Shown in pieces: positions 19,476-28,468 of a DNA stretch of 64,000 nucleotides. The notes beneath the pieces are model-generated. The model was not told the origin of the DNA and ran no database searches. It saw only the letters and a list, made by a program, of their open reading frames with translations. The DNA comes from JAKZVK01 sp965237575. GTDB taxonomy: Bacteria > Acidobacteriota > Terriglobia > Bryobacterales > UBA6623. How positions within the stretch are numbered: the stretch's first letter is position 1; each line of letters opens with the position of its first letter. Where the stretch lies: NCBI GenBank assembly GCA_965237575.1, contig CBDEGI010000004.1, positions 3,410,001 through 3,474,000 on the forward strand. The letters run 5' to 3'. The position numbers and the translations under genes were made by a program.

Positions 19476-19814
19476 CGGCATCGGGCTCATGAAGGAGCAG
19501 TCTTGGGAGCGGGCGTTGCTACGCCGCGGAAACGGCAACTGGTGGTCGGTCGAGCGCAGTGAACTCGAGCAGGAGCAGGGATCAGGCCAGGGTAGCACCC
19601 CTTGGGCAAAGCCGCCGGGTCGACGCTACCCGCCGCGAAATTGGTTGTGCGGCTCTACCCCGATCTGCCGCTCGACACGGCCATGCGGATGCTCGGCACA
19701 TACCCCATCCTGCCGGTGGTGAGCCGCGTTAATCCCAACCAGTTGCTGGGTACGCTGACGCTCGATGACGTGCACCGGGCTTACGGGATCGCCGAGCCCC
19801 CGGCCCCCGAGTGA
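19405..19814 (+). pseudogene. Remnant of ClC-type chloride channel C-terminus (paired CBS domains)
   Basis: One frame gives SVEDAMNPGAARVIEADMTL, an RGNGNWWSVERSELEQ segment, and after a missing base near 19600 another frame gives AGSTLPAAKLVVRLYPDLPL, LPVVSRVNPNQLLGTL and LDDVHRAYGI. This is the pattern of the two CBS domains that end ClC chloride channels. The membrane part of the channel is absent; instead the fragment is abutted to the TPR gene, whose own end is missing. Most likely a deletion scar joining two partial genes. Confidence 0.6.
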
Positions 19815-19834
19815 CCATGCCGGGGACCGGCCGT

Positions 19835-20695
19835 CTACGTCGAAGCCAGGAACTCGAGTTCGGCCTCGATGAGTTGGCCCTCCTGTTGGCGGCGTGTCCG
19901 GATGCCTGTGAGCTTGTGGTCCTGCTGCATCGAGCCGATGATTTGGGCAGCCTGGCCCCACTGCGCCGAATCGAGCGGCCCAGCCAGCGGCTCCAGCCCC
20001 GGGTTGCCGGCGCCGCGGTTGTAGGCGAGCGACAGCAGGGCAGTTTTGACCGATGGCGGCGCGCCCTCGCTTGAGAGAGCGCTGAAGCGGCGCCGAATCG
20101 CGTCCCAATACGATTTCGCCGCGTGGGGCATTACTTCGAGCGCTTGGTCGGAGCTGATGCGAATTGCCTGGATGGCCGGGGAGGCCTGCAGGGCCGCTTG
20201 GGCTTCGTCGCCCTTGATTCCGAAGACCTCGCGCAGGGCGATCCTCTCGGCGTCGGTGAGGATTGATGCGTAGAGGTCCTCGATCAGCTCGGCGCGGGCG
20301 TGGCCCAGGTCGACACCGGGATCGAGTGTGACGCCGGACGCCCCGCCCGGCCAGTAGGGTTTTCCTCGGTGCCCTTCTTTTTCATGGACCCAGTCCAGGT
20401 CGCCGTCGAAGCCCATGAGAAGCTGAGCGACTTGCGCATCGTGGAGGCCGACGGTCGCTTGCAGGTGGCTGTCGAGTGCACCCCACGTTGCCTTGTTGAC
20501 GACGTCACTTTCCGCGAGACCGTTACCGGATTGGAAAGCGTTCACGGCTCCCAGCGTGCCGGAGCCGAACTGCCCATCGGCCGTCATCGGATGGCCAGCT
20601 TCAATCAATCCGAGCTGCACGCTCTTAACGACGCTGCGCAGCCAGATCCGTCCGCTCGAGAGCCCGTCCTTGTGACGCAGTAGCGCTTTGATCAT
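19835..20695 (-). CDS. Peptidoglycan-binding plus pesticin-like muramidase (endolysin-like)
   Basis: A 286-residue protein. Residues about 15-75 form a PG-binding-1 domain (VKSVQLGLIEAGHPMTADGQ, GTLGAVNAFQSGNGL). Residues about 100-286 resemble the pesticin/T4-lysozyme-like muramidase: EKEGH near 106 (candidate catalytic glutamate), GGASGVTLDPGVDLGH, and SLAYNRGAG. No signal peptide is evident, as in many phage endolysins and effector muramidases. It overlaps by four bases (ATGA) the end of a HigA-IS630 chimera and is embedded in decayed genes, so it may be prophage or effector debris that is still intact. Confidence 0.7.
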   Translation of the reverse strand: MIKALLRHKDGLSSGRIWLRSVVKSVQLGLIEAGHPMTADGQFGSGTLGAVNAFQSGNGLAESDVVNKATWGALDSHLQATVGLHDAQVAQLLMGFDGDLDWVHEKEGHRGKPYWPGGASGVTLDPGVDLGHARAELIEDLYASILTDAERIALREVFGIKGDEAQAALQASPAIQAIRISSDQALEVMPHAAKSYWDAIRRRFSALSSEGAPPSVKTALLSLAYNRGAGNPGLEPLAGPLDSAQWGQAAQIIGSMQQDHKLTGIRTRRQQEGQLIEAELEFLAST

Positions 20696-21096
20696 GGTCG
20701 TTCTTCCTTTTTGGCCAGGACGTTTCTGTCAGCTCCCGCGTGCCTCAGTCCGACTGCGACAATCCCGAACCGCCTGATAACTGGTTTTTTGTAGCCGAAC
20801 TTGCGGCGTGCGGTCTGGCGGTCGAACCGCCAGTCGATTTTTACCCGCTCACGGTTGACCCGGCGGTTCCAAGCGACCGCTTCGCGGCGCAACGTCGCCA
20901 GATTCTCGATGCGCAGCGCCATCTCTAGTGACAGCGAGGCCTTGCCGCCCAGTAGATCGGAAAGCGTCACGCGGCGCACGCCCAGAATTGCGGCCGCCTG
21001 GTCACGCTGAGCCCCAGCTCCTCGATGACCTCTGTGCGGACGAAGTCGCCGGGGGTGCGATGGGGTCATGTTCACTTTGATCTCGTCTGTCGTCAT
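20692..21096 (-). pseudogene. HigA-type antitoxin N-terminus fused to an IS630 transposase C-terminus
   Basis: Starts like HigA (MTTDEIKVNMTPSHP) and contains its helix-turn-helix (QAAAILGVRRVTLSDLLGGKASLSLEMALRIE). Between these, one extra base near 21053 and one missing base near 21002 put about 17 codons out of frame; the alternate frame reads GDFVRTEVIEELGLSVT, exactly the HigA sequence. After MALRIE (near 20905) the protein changes to REAVAWNRRVNRERVKIDW and RFDRQTARRKFGYKK, the C-terminus of an IS630-type transposase. No HigB toxin is present. The locus is a rearranged toxin-antitoxin relic. Confidence 0.65.
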
Positions 21097-21117
21097 CAGT
21101 GGTAGTCCTTCAGATTC

Positions 21118-21160
21118 GGCCTCAAGGGGGCCAGGGGCCTCAAGGGGGCGGCCTCAAGGG
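21118..21160. repeat. Three short direct repeats GGCCTCAAGGG
   Basis: Copies begin at 21118, 21136 and 21150, in the gap between the HigA relic and the VWA gene. Function unknown; could be a scar of repeated insertion or slippage. Confidence 0.5.
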
Positions 21161-21257
21161 AACAGGCACCTAAATCCCAGCACCCAAACCGCGCTAGCCA
21201 TGGGCTAGGTGTGACGGCACGCGCCCCGGCGAGGCTCTCTACTGATTCGATCGGCGG

Positions 21258-22250
21258 CTAGGAGGACTTCGGGTAGTAGCCCGTGCGACTTTGCACTTTC
21301 AGGCCCTTGCGCTTGGTTTTAACCTTGATGCGCTGGAGGCCGGGCTCGTTGGAGTCGCGCATAGGGGTGTACCCGATGCTGTACTGGCTGCGCAACTCCT
21401 GCTGGATCTGGTCGAAGATCTGCTCCAGCGACCGCTTGCGCGAGACTTCGAATACGTTGCCGCCCGTCTCCCGGGCCAGCTTCTTGAGCACTCCGCCGCC
21501 CCCGCCGAAGCCCCCCGCCCGGTAGTAGAAACCGGCATCGTAGTATTTCACTCCATAGAGCACGACATCCGCCCGATGCGCGGCTTCGATCGCTTCATCG
21601 CGATCAATGCGGCTGCCGTAGTCGACGCCGTCACTGATCAGTACGATCGCTTTGCGTCCGACTTGGCCGCGCATCATCTCGTCGGAAGCCAGATAGACGG
21701 CGTCAAAGAGGACTGTTCCCGGCGTCCTCCCCTGGGTGGGTACTGGTCCCGGGTGCAGCCCGCCGCCACCGCCCTGCACTTGCAGCTTGTCGAGGCCGTC
21801 GGCGAGCAATCGCTTTGACTCAGTCAGGTCCTGCAGGAGCTCGACATCGACATCGAAGCTGACCAGGTAGGCCAGATCCTTCTTGTGACGGAGGACCTGT
21901 TTGAAGAACTGCGAGCCCGCCCGGCGCTCATCACCGATGAGGCGCTGCTGGCTGACGCTGGTGTCGACCAGCAGGCCGATCGTCAACGGGAGATCGCTTT
22001 GCTGCGCGAAGTACTTGATCTCTTGCCGCTTGCCGTTCTCTTCAACGATAAACGCGTCTTTGGCGAGGTCGTTGATCAGACGGCCCTTCTTGTCGCGCAC
22101 CGTCGCCAGGATGTTGACGATCTCGACGTCGACCGAGATCGTGACGTCCTCGCCCTCGGCTGCACCCTCTTGCGCCACTGAAGGCAGAGTCCACCAGCAG
22201 AGCGAACCGAGCGTCGCGGTGAGGAGCCAGAGGAGAGATTTCTTGTGCAT
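21258..22250 (-). CDS. Secreted VWA-domain protein (Acidobacteria-type)
   Basis: A 330-residue exported protein. Signal peptide about 1-26 (ending SVAQEG). Residues 35-85 hold an Ig-like N-terminal segment (VEIVNILATVRDKKGRLI, DAFIVEENGKRQEI) found in the Acidobacterial VWA-related family TIGR03436. The VWA domain follows (about 88-300) with the MIDAS DTSVSQ, KAIVLISDGVDYG and a glycine-rich loop AGGFGGGGG. It ends GYYPKSS with no membrane anchor. Known function is lacking; VWA folds usually mediate metal-dependent protein binding, so an extracellular or periplasmic adhesion or scaffold role is likely. Confidence 0.85.
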   Translation of the reverse strand: MHKKSLLWLLTATLGSLCWWTLPSVAQEGAAEGEDVTISVDVEIVNILATVRDKKGRLINDLAKDAFIVEENGKRQEIKYFAQQSDLPLTIGLLVDTSVSQQRLIGDERRAGSQFFKQVLRHKKDLAYLVSFDVDVELLQDLTESKRLLADGLDKLQVQGGGGGLHPGPVPTQGRTPGTVLFDAVYLASDEMMRGQVGRKAIVLISDGVDYGSRIDRDEAIEAAHRADVVLYGVKYYDAGFYYRAGGFGGGGGVLKKLARETGGNVFEVSRKRSLEQIFDQIQQELRSQYSIGYTPMRDSNEPGLQRIKVKTKRKGLKVQSRTGYYPKSS

Positions 22251-22458
22251 AGCTACTGGTGATTAAGACGCGGTTGGCGGTTCGCGCGTTTCGGTCGGCC
22301 TCAGAGCACAGGCTCCAACATGTTCGGCCCCACACAAGAGACCTATATAGCCCCGCATCGTTCGTCGAATGCTCTTCTAACAGACTAACCGACTCGCCAG
22401 GGTACAAATCTGCCGGGCAACGTGGTTTAATCAATAGCGTAACCTCGGGCGCAGTGAT

Positions 22459-25344
22459 ATGAACCGGCTATTGCCAATCGCCTCCATCGTGCTGGTCGTG
22501 GCCGCGGGTCTCCGCGGAGCGCCGGCGAACCCTTCGTTTGCCGCGGACGTCCTCCCGGTGCTCGAGAAGAAGTGTGTCGTTTGCCACAGCGGGCCGAGCG
22601 CACAGGGCCAGTTGAGCCTCGACGCCCGTGAGTCGGTCCTCGCGGGTGGCAAGTCGGGGCCGGCGATCATCGCAGGGTCTCCCGAGACCAGCCTGCTTCT
22701 CCAAAAGATCGTTTCGGGCGCGATGCCGCCAGCGGGCGAGAAGCTGACCGACGAGGAAGCCAGGCTCGTTCGAGACTGGATTCACCGCGGCGACGCCAGT
22801 CCCACGCTCATCACCGAGAAGGAAGTTCTGCCGATCTTCCAGATGCGTTGTGTGACGTGCCATGGCAAGAGCCGCCGCGAGGGTGATCTCGATTTGCGCA
22901 CGATCGCGAGCCGTCTCAAAGGCGGCCGCATGGGTGCGGCGCTGGTTCCCGGCGACGCCGAGGGCAGCTTGCTGTTCCAGCGCATCTTGGCGAGCGAGAT
23001 GCCGCCACCCAAGATGATGTTCAAGAACAACGTCAAGGCGCCCACCGATGCTGAGGTGGAGATGCTGCGGCAGTGGATCGCCGCCGGGGCGCTGCCGGCG
23101 CCTGACAAGCTCGTCGAGGCCGGCGAGCAGGAATCGGGTGTCACCGACGAAGACCGGCGCTTCTGGTCGTTCCAACCTCCGAAGCGTCCGGCGCTTCCGC
23201 GCGTCAACGGCGCGAAGTGGGTGCGCAACCCGATCGACGCTTTCCTGTTGCGCAAGCTCGAAGCGAAGGGCATGGGTTTCTCTGCCGAGGCGGACCGTCT
23301 GGACCTGATGCGACGGGCCTACATCGATCTGATCGGCATGCCGCCGCCGACGGCTGAGGTGGAGGCCTATGCCACCGATGATCGTCCGGACGCGTACGAG
23401 CGAATGATCGACCGTCTGCTCGCGTCGCCTCATTACGGTGAGCGCTGGGCCCAACACTGGCTTGACCTGGCCGGCTATTCGGATTCGGAGGGCGTCATCG
23501 ACGCCGACAAGGTGCGTCCTCACTCGTGGCGCTATCGAGACTCGGTCATTCGCGCCTTCAATCAGGACAAGCCCTACGACCGCTTTTTGACTGAACAACT
23601 CGCCGGCGACGAACTGATTGACCACGGGGGCCTCAAGGAAGCTACGCAGGAGACGGTCGACACTCTGGCCGCCACCGGGTTTCTGCGGATGACGCCCGAC
23701 GGCACCTATTCGCCGGCGAACGGTTCGCTGGCCGAACGCATGGATGTGATCGCCGATGAGATCCACGTACTGGGCTCCGCGGTCATGGGACTGACGGTCG
23801 GGTGCGCGCGTTGCCACGACCATAAGTACGATCCCATCCCGCAGCGCGACTATTACCGCCTGAGCGCCGTGCTGCAAACGGCCTTCGATCCCTATGACTG
23901 GAAGCCGCCGACCGAACGGCTCCTCGAGGTCGGACTCGCCGAGGAATGGGCCGAGGCGAAGGAAACGAACGAGCCCCTCGAAGCGGAGATCAAGAAGCTG
24001 GAGGCGTCGCTGGAGGAGAAGGCCAAACCCGTACGCGAAGAGATCATCGAGGAGCGTCTCGCGGAGCTGCCCGAGGGAGTGCGGCAGGATCTTCACACGC
24101 TGGCAACCACGTCCTCCGAGCAGCGGACCGAGGTCCAGAAATATCTGGCCAAGAAGTTCGCCGACACCCTGGAGGTTTCAGACGACCAACTCGACACGCG
24201 GTCGGCTGAATTCAAGGAGCAGCGGGCGGCCATCGCCAAATCGATCGCCGAGGCCAAGGAGAAGCTTACGCCCGAGCCCCGCATCCGCGCGCTCTACGAC
24301 ATGGGCGGCAAGCCGTCGCCGGTCTATCTGCTGGGGCGCGGCGAAGCACAGGCATTGGTCGAGCGTGTGACACCGGCGGTGCCGTCAGTTCTGCGGGTGG
24401 GGCTCGATCCATTCGAGCCCAAGCGGCCCTGGGAGCATGACCGTACGAGCGGCAACCGGCTCGCCCTGGCGCGCTGGCTCACACAGCCGGACCATCCGTT
24501 GACCGCGCGGGTGATGGTGAACCGCCTCTGGTTGCACCACTTCGGGCGCGGCTTGGTCGAGAGTCCCGCGAACTTCGGGCGTCTGGGCGTACCACCGTCT
24601 CACCCGGAACTACTCGACTGGCTGGCGACGGAGTTCGTACAACGGGGCTGGAGCATCAAGGCGATGCATCGGCTGATGGTGACGTCCACCGCCTATCGGC
24701 AGACTTCCCATGTTGGTGACGAGGCCGCGGCGGGCGACCCTGAGAACGTGTTGCTGTCTCGCATGGCGTTACGCCGCATGGACGCCGAGGCGCTCTACGA
24801 CTCGATCTTGCGGGTCACGGGACGGCTCGACGCGAAGCCCTTCGGTCCACCCGACAAAGTGGATCAGACCGACGGTGGCGAGTTCGTCCCCGAAGGCACG
24901 AAAAAGGGCCGTCGTCGAGCAGTGTATGTGTTGAAGCGCCGCAAGACGCCGGTGACCATGCTCGACGTCTTTGATATGCCGCAGTTGACCCCTAACTGCA
25001 CCGAGCGGGCGCAATCGACTGTCGCCACGCAGGCCTTGCAGATGATGAACGGCGACACCGCGCGCGGCCATGCGCGCTATCTCGCGGGCCGCCTGCTGGA
25101 TGAGCATCCGGGTGATCGCGGGAAGCAGATTGAGCAGCTTTACCTGCGGGCGCTCACCCGCTCGCCGAGCGGCGAGGAAGTGCAAACCGCGCTGGCGACC
25201 ATGGACGATTTGACCGCGCACTGGCGCGGGCATTTGGACGAAGAGAATCACAACGCACCCCGAGAGTTCACCGCGCAGTGGCACGCGCTGGGGTCACTGG
25301 CGCATGCAATGTTGAGTTCGGCCGAGTTTCTCTATGTAGATTGA
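22459..25344 (+). CDS. Planctomycete-type cytochrome c / DUF1549 / DUF1553 protein
   Basis: A 961-residue exported protein with signal peptide 1-23. Two PSCyt1 haem sites are visible, CVVCH (39-43) and CVTCH (131-135), then a DUF1549 domain (about 250-460; HYGERWAQHWLDLAGY, containing a third haem-type CARCH at 449-453), a helical charged insertion (about 480-620) and DUF1553 (about 660-950; NRLALARWLTQPDHPLTARVMVNRLW). Such proteins are abundant in Planctomycetes, Verrucomicrobia and Solibacteres and are nearly always paired with DUF1501, as here. A role in periplasmic electron transfer coupled to breakdown of complex organic matter has been proposed; unproven. Confidence 0.9.
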   Translation: MNRLLPIASIVLVVAAGLRGAPANPSFAADVLPVLEKKCVVCHSGPSAQGQLSLDARESVLAGGKSGPAIIAGSPETSLLLQKIVSGAMPPAGEKLTDEEARLVRDWIHRGDASPTLITEKEVLPIFQMRCVTCHGKSRREGDLDLRTIASRLKGGRMGAALVPGDAEGSLLFQRILASEMPPPKMMFKNNVKAPTDAEVEMLRQWIAAGALPAPDKLVEAGEQESGVTDEDRRFWSFQPPKRPALPRVNGAKWVRNPIDAFLLRKLEAKGMGFSAEADRLDLMRRAYIDLIGMPPPTAEVEAYATDDRPDAYERMIDRLLASPHYGERWAQHWLDLAGYSDSEGVIDADKVRPHSWRYRDSVIRAFNQDKPYDRFLTEQLAGDELIDHGGLKEATQETVDTLAATGFLRMTPDGTYSPANGSLAERMDVIADEIHVLGSAVMGLTVGCARCHDHKYDPIPQRDYYRLSAVLQTAFDPYDWKPPTERLLEVGLAEEWAEAKETNEPLEAEIKKLEASLEEKAKPVREEIIEERLAELPEGVRQDLHTLATTSSEQRTEVQKYLAKKFADTLEVSDDQLDTRSAEFKEQRAAIAKSIAEAKEKLTPEPRIRALYDMGGKPSPVYLLGRGEAQALVERVTPAVPSVLRVGLDPFEPKRPWEHDRTSGNRLALARWLTQPDHPLTARVMVNRLWLHHFGRGLVESPANFGRLGVPPSHPELLDWLATEFVQRGWSIKAMHRLMVTSTAYRQTSHVGDEAAAGDPENVLLSRMALRRMDAEALYDSILRVTGRLDAKPFGPPDKVDQTDGGEFVPEGTKKGRRRAVYVLKRRKTPVTMLDVFDMPQLTPNCTERAQSTVATQALQMMNGDTARGHARYLAGRLLDEHPGDRGKQIEQLYLRALTRSPSGEEVQTALATMDDLTAHWRGHLDEENHNAPREFTAQWHALGSLAHAMLSSAEFLYVD

Positions 25345-25374
25345 GCGAGAGTAGTGCGGATTAGGAGCCAGACG

Positions 25375-26838
25375 ATGAACGAAGAAAGCAACAGACGGCG
25401 GCTGAGCCGACGCGACTTCTTTTCCCATGTCGGTGACGGCCTCCACGGAGCGGCGCTGGCGTCGTTGCTCGCCGCCGACCTCTACCCTGGCGGCCAAGCT
25501 CTCGCCGCCAAGGCGGACCCCTCGGCGAGCGCCACCGGCCTGCATCCCCGGGGACCCCATTTCGAGTCGCGCGCCAAGTCGGTCATTCATTTGTTCATGA
25601 ACGGCGGCCCGAGCCAGGTGGATCTGTTTGATCCCAAGCCGATGCTCGAGAAATACGCCGGCAAGCCCGCTCCGCGCGACATTCTCAACCGTCTTGAGAA
25701 CCCACAGCAGGCTGGCAACTTCCTGCCCTCGCCGTTCAAGTTTGCCCGCCATGGCGAGTGCGGCATGGACGTTTCCGAGGTCCTGCCACACATTGCAAAA
25801 CACACCGACGACATCGCCTTGATACGGTCGATGCACGGCGAGCACTTCAATCACGAGCCTTCGCTCTACCTGATGCATTCTGGGCGCACTCTGCCGGGGC
25901 GTCCGTCGCTCGGTTCCTGGGTGGTGTACGGGCTCGGCAGCGAGAACCGGAACCTGCCCGGCTATGTCGTTCTCGATGACCCGAAGAATCTGCCGGTCAA
26001 CGGCATCCAGAACTGGCAGGCGGGTTGGCTGCCCCCGGAGTACCAAGGCACGCGGTTCCGGTCGGAGGGCCCCCCGCTGCTGAACCTCAAGCCGGAAGAG
26101 GAACTGCCGTCTCCGCTGCTGGAGGCTGAGCGAGGCCTGCTGCGCCAACTCGACGACGCCCACCGCCAGCAGCGTCCGCGCTACCCCGAGCTAGATGCCC
26201 GCATTGCCAGCTACGAACTGGCTGCGCGAATGCAAATCGCGGCGACGGATGCGCTCGACCTGTCGCAGGAGAGCGAGCAGACCCGGCAGATGTACGGCCT
26301 CCACGAAGAGGCCACGCGCTCGTACGGAACCCGCTGCCTCATGGCTCGGCGTTTGGTCGAACGGGGCGTCCGCTTTGTGCAGCTTTTCATCGAGTATCAG
26401 ATCTGGGATGCCCACGCGCAGCTGGAGAAGAATCACAACTACAGTTGCGGCAAGACCGACAAGCCGATTGGGGCCCTACTGACCGACCTCAAGCAACGCG
26501 GCCTGCTTGACTCGACGCTCCTACTGTGGGGCGGCGAATTCGGGCGCATGCCGGTCGCCCAGAAGCGCGCCGGCTACATGGCCGGCCGCGACCATGGACC
26601 GCAGGGCTTCAGCGTATGGCTGGCCGGCGGGGGCGTCAAGGGTGGGTGTATCCACGGCGCCACCGACGACATCGGTTATCACGCGACCGAAGACCGGGTC
26701 AGCGTGCATGATCTCCACGCCACGCTTCTTCACCTGCTGGGGATGGACGCGCGCAAGCTGACCTACCGCCGCCACGGGCTCGACGAGCGACTGACCGACC
26801 AGTACCCCACGCGGGTGGTGAAAGAAATCTTGGCCTGA
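25375..26838 (+). CDS. DUF1501 protein, Tat-exported sulfatase-fold partner
   Basis: A 487-residue protein whose N-terminus (RRRLSRRDFFSHVGDGLHGA) is a twin-arginine signal. The body has the DUF1501 markers KSVIHLFMNGGPSQVDLFDP, GRTLPGRPSLGSWVVYGLG, LLLWGGEFGRMP and GRDHGPQGFSVWLAGGG, which relate it to alkaline-phosphatase/sulfatase folds. ATG 25375 has AGGAG nine bases upstream; the longer GTG frame from 25354 adds no signal-peptide residues. It follows the cytochrome/DUF1553 gene by 30 bases and is surely in the same operon. Reaction unknown. Confidence 0.9.
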   Translation: MNEESNRRRLSRRDFFSHVGDGLHGAALASLLAADLYPGGQALAAKADPSASATGLHPRGPHFESRAKSVIHLFMNGGPSQVDLFDPKPMLEKYAGKPAPRDILNRLENPQQAGNFLPSPFKFARHGECGMDVSEVLPHIAKHTDDIALIRSMHGEHFNHEPSLYLMHSGRTLPGRPSLGSWVVYGLGSENRNLPGYVVLDDPKNLPVNGIQNWQAGWLPPEYQGTRFRSEGPPLLNLKPEEELPSPLLEAERGLLRQLDDAHRQQRPRYPELDARIASYELAARMQIAATDALDLSQESEQTRQMYGLHEEATRSYGTRCLMARRLVERGVRFVQLFIEYQIWDAHAQLEKNHNYSCGKTDKPIGALLTDLKQRGLLDSTLLLWGGEFGRMPVAQKRAGYMAGRDHGPQGFSVWLAGGGVKGGCIHGATDDIGYHATEDRVSVHDLHATLLHLLGMDARKLTYRRHGLDERLTDQYPTRVVKEILA

Positions 26839-26881
26839 GCTATGGCCGGATCTCCGAGATAGCGGCTGGTCCGATAAGCGC

Positions 26882-28468
26882 CTAGGCCGTCCGCCGAGCC
26901 CGCCAGCGACCCGTCCCATATTCGCCGAGACCCACCTCGCCGCGCATCTCGTCGCCCTGTAACCGTCCGGTAAAGCGGTAACTCCACGAACCGCCCTCGT
27001 GGCGGAGTGAGGTTCCTAGTTCAACTCTATCGTCGGCGACGGTGCCACGGACACGTCCTTCCGCAAGGCGGCCCTGATGAAGCCCTCTAACCTGCGCTCC
27101 ATTCATGTCCAAGAAAAAGTGGTGCCGGACGGTGCCAATGCTGTACTCGATCTCGACGTCCCAATGTCCGCTCACGTCGACCGTTGGAGGCTCCGCGGCC
27201 GGGCGGGGGCTCTTGCGTCCCGGAGCCGAGCGAAAAATCTCATACAGCCGCTCGGCCACGAACTTCTCATCGTCCGGATACAGCGCCGCCGCCCGGATGC
27301 GCATCGAGTGCCCCTCGCCGCCCGTGTGCGCCATGATGCGGGGACTGCCCTTCGCGAGCAATTCGCCGACCTCACCCGACGTGAGACCGATGACCTCGGG
27401 CTCCCAGTCGATGCTCATACGGACGTAGTCGCCCTCGCGCGTCGACTCGATGATCTCTCCACTCACACCGGGCACCTGGGAGACCCGGTCGATGATGTGG
27501 CGGTACCAGGATCGCCAAAGCTCGTCTTCTTCGCTACGGTCGGGCTTGGCCGCGAGGGCCTCGACGGCAGCCAACAGGCCGACGATCTCCTCTTTGCTCA
27601 CCTTCATGGCCCGCGCGAACGCGTGATGAGGAGCGCTGTTCGTAAACGCGGCGGTGATGAGGTCCTTGCGCCCCAGCAGCAGCCCGGCCGTCTGGGGTCC
27701 GCGGACGATCTTGCCGCCGCTGTAGGCAACCAGGTCCACGCCGCGGGTGAGAAACGGGTTGGGCCGATGCGGGGTCCCGTCGGCAGCGTCGATCAGAACC
27801 GGGATGCCGCGCCGGTGACAAGCTTCAACGTACTGATCGAGCGAGAACGGGTTGCCGGCATCGCCGACGTGGATCAGGCCGGCGGCCATGGCCGTTCGCG
27901 GGCCGAACGCGCACTCGAGATCGTCGAGCGTGGTGACCTCGACCATGCGCGCGCCGACTGAGCGAATCGCCTGGTCGTAGGTGATGCGCGACCAACTGGG
28001 GACGATGACCTCGTTCGTGATCCCGTGCGTGTCGGGCAGTTGCTGGATCTTCTCCGGGTCGCCGCCGGCAATACAGGCCAGCGTCCCGCAGGTCACGGCC
28101 CCCGCCGCACCCGAGCTGACCAATGCCGCTTCCGCCTGCAGTAGCTCGGCGATGCGCGGGCCGGCTTTTGCCATCAGTTCGTCGAGGTTGACGTGATAGT
28201 AGGACGCCTCACGGATCGCCTCGATGACCTCGAGCCGCTGAGCCGACCCGCCGTTGATGGTCGCCAGTGCAGTGCAATTGATGTAGGGCCGGACACCGAT
28301 CCACGTGTAAACGCCGGGCCCACCGCCGCGCATCGGCAGACCGGTCGCGGGGTCTGCAGCCGGGGCGGCGGCCGCGGCCAGCGGCGCAGCACGGCCCGCA
28401 GTCAAGAAGCTGCGCCGCGACGTCGGAGACGACCTCGCTGGGGACGCCGCTTTGTCGGAGTCGGCCAA
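26882..28468 (-). CDS. Tat-exported SelA-like PLP enzyme with C-terminal beta-barrel domain
   Basis: A 528-residue protein. N-terminus: SRRSFLTAGRAAPLAAAA, a twin-arginine signal. Residues about 50-420 are a fold-type I PLP enzyme of the SelA/D-glucosaminate-6-phosphate ammonia-lyase group (INCTALATINGGSAQRLEV, ALVSSGAAGAVTCGTLACIAG, PVLIDAADGTP), with the PLP lysine in YSGGKIVRGPQTAGLLLG. Residues about 430-528 form an added beta-rich domain (SGHWDVEIEYSIGTVRHHFF, LAEGRVRGTV, YRFTGRLQGDEM) like a small lipocalin or avidin-type barrel. It is not selenocysteine synthase: it is exported and no selB or tRNA-Sec is near. The substrate is unknown. Confidence 0.8.
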   Translation of the reverse strand: MADSDKAASPARSSPTSRRSFLTAGRAAPLAAAAAPAADPATGLPMRGGGPGVYTWIGVRPYINCTALATINGGSAQRLEVIEAIREASYYHVNLDELMAKAGPRIAELLQAEAALVSSGAAGAVTCGTLACIAGGDPEKIQQLPDTHGITNEVIVPSWSRITYDQAIRSVGARMVEVTTLDDLECAFGPRTAMAAGLIHVGDAGNPFSLDQYVEACHRRGIPVLIDAADGTPHRPNPFLTRGVDLVAYSGGKIVRGPQTAGLLLGRKDLITAAFTNSAPHHAFARAMKVSKEEIVGLLAAVEALAAKPDRSEEDELWRSWYRHIIDRVSQVPGVSGEIIESTREGDYVRMSIDWEPEVIGLTSGEVGELLAKGSPRIMAHTGGEGHSMRIRAAALYPDDEKFVAERLYEIFRSAPGRKSPRPAAEPPTVDVSGHWDVEIEYSIGTVRHHFFLDMNGAQVRGLHQGRLAEGRVRGTVADDRVELGTSLRHEGGSWSYRFTGRLQGDEMRGEVGLGEYGTGRWRARRTA

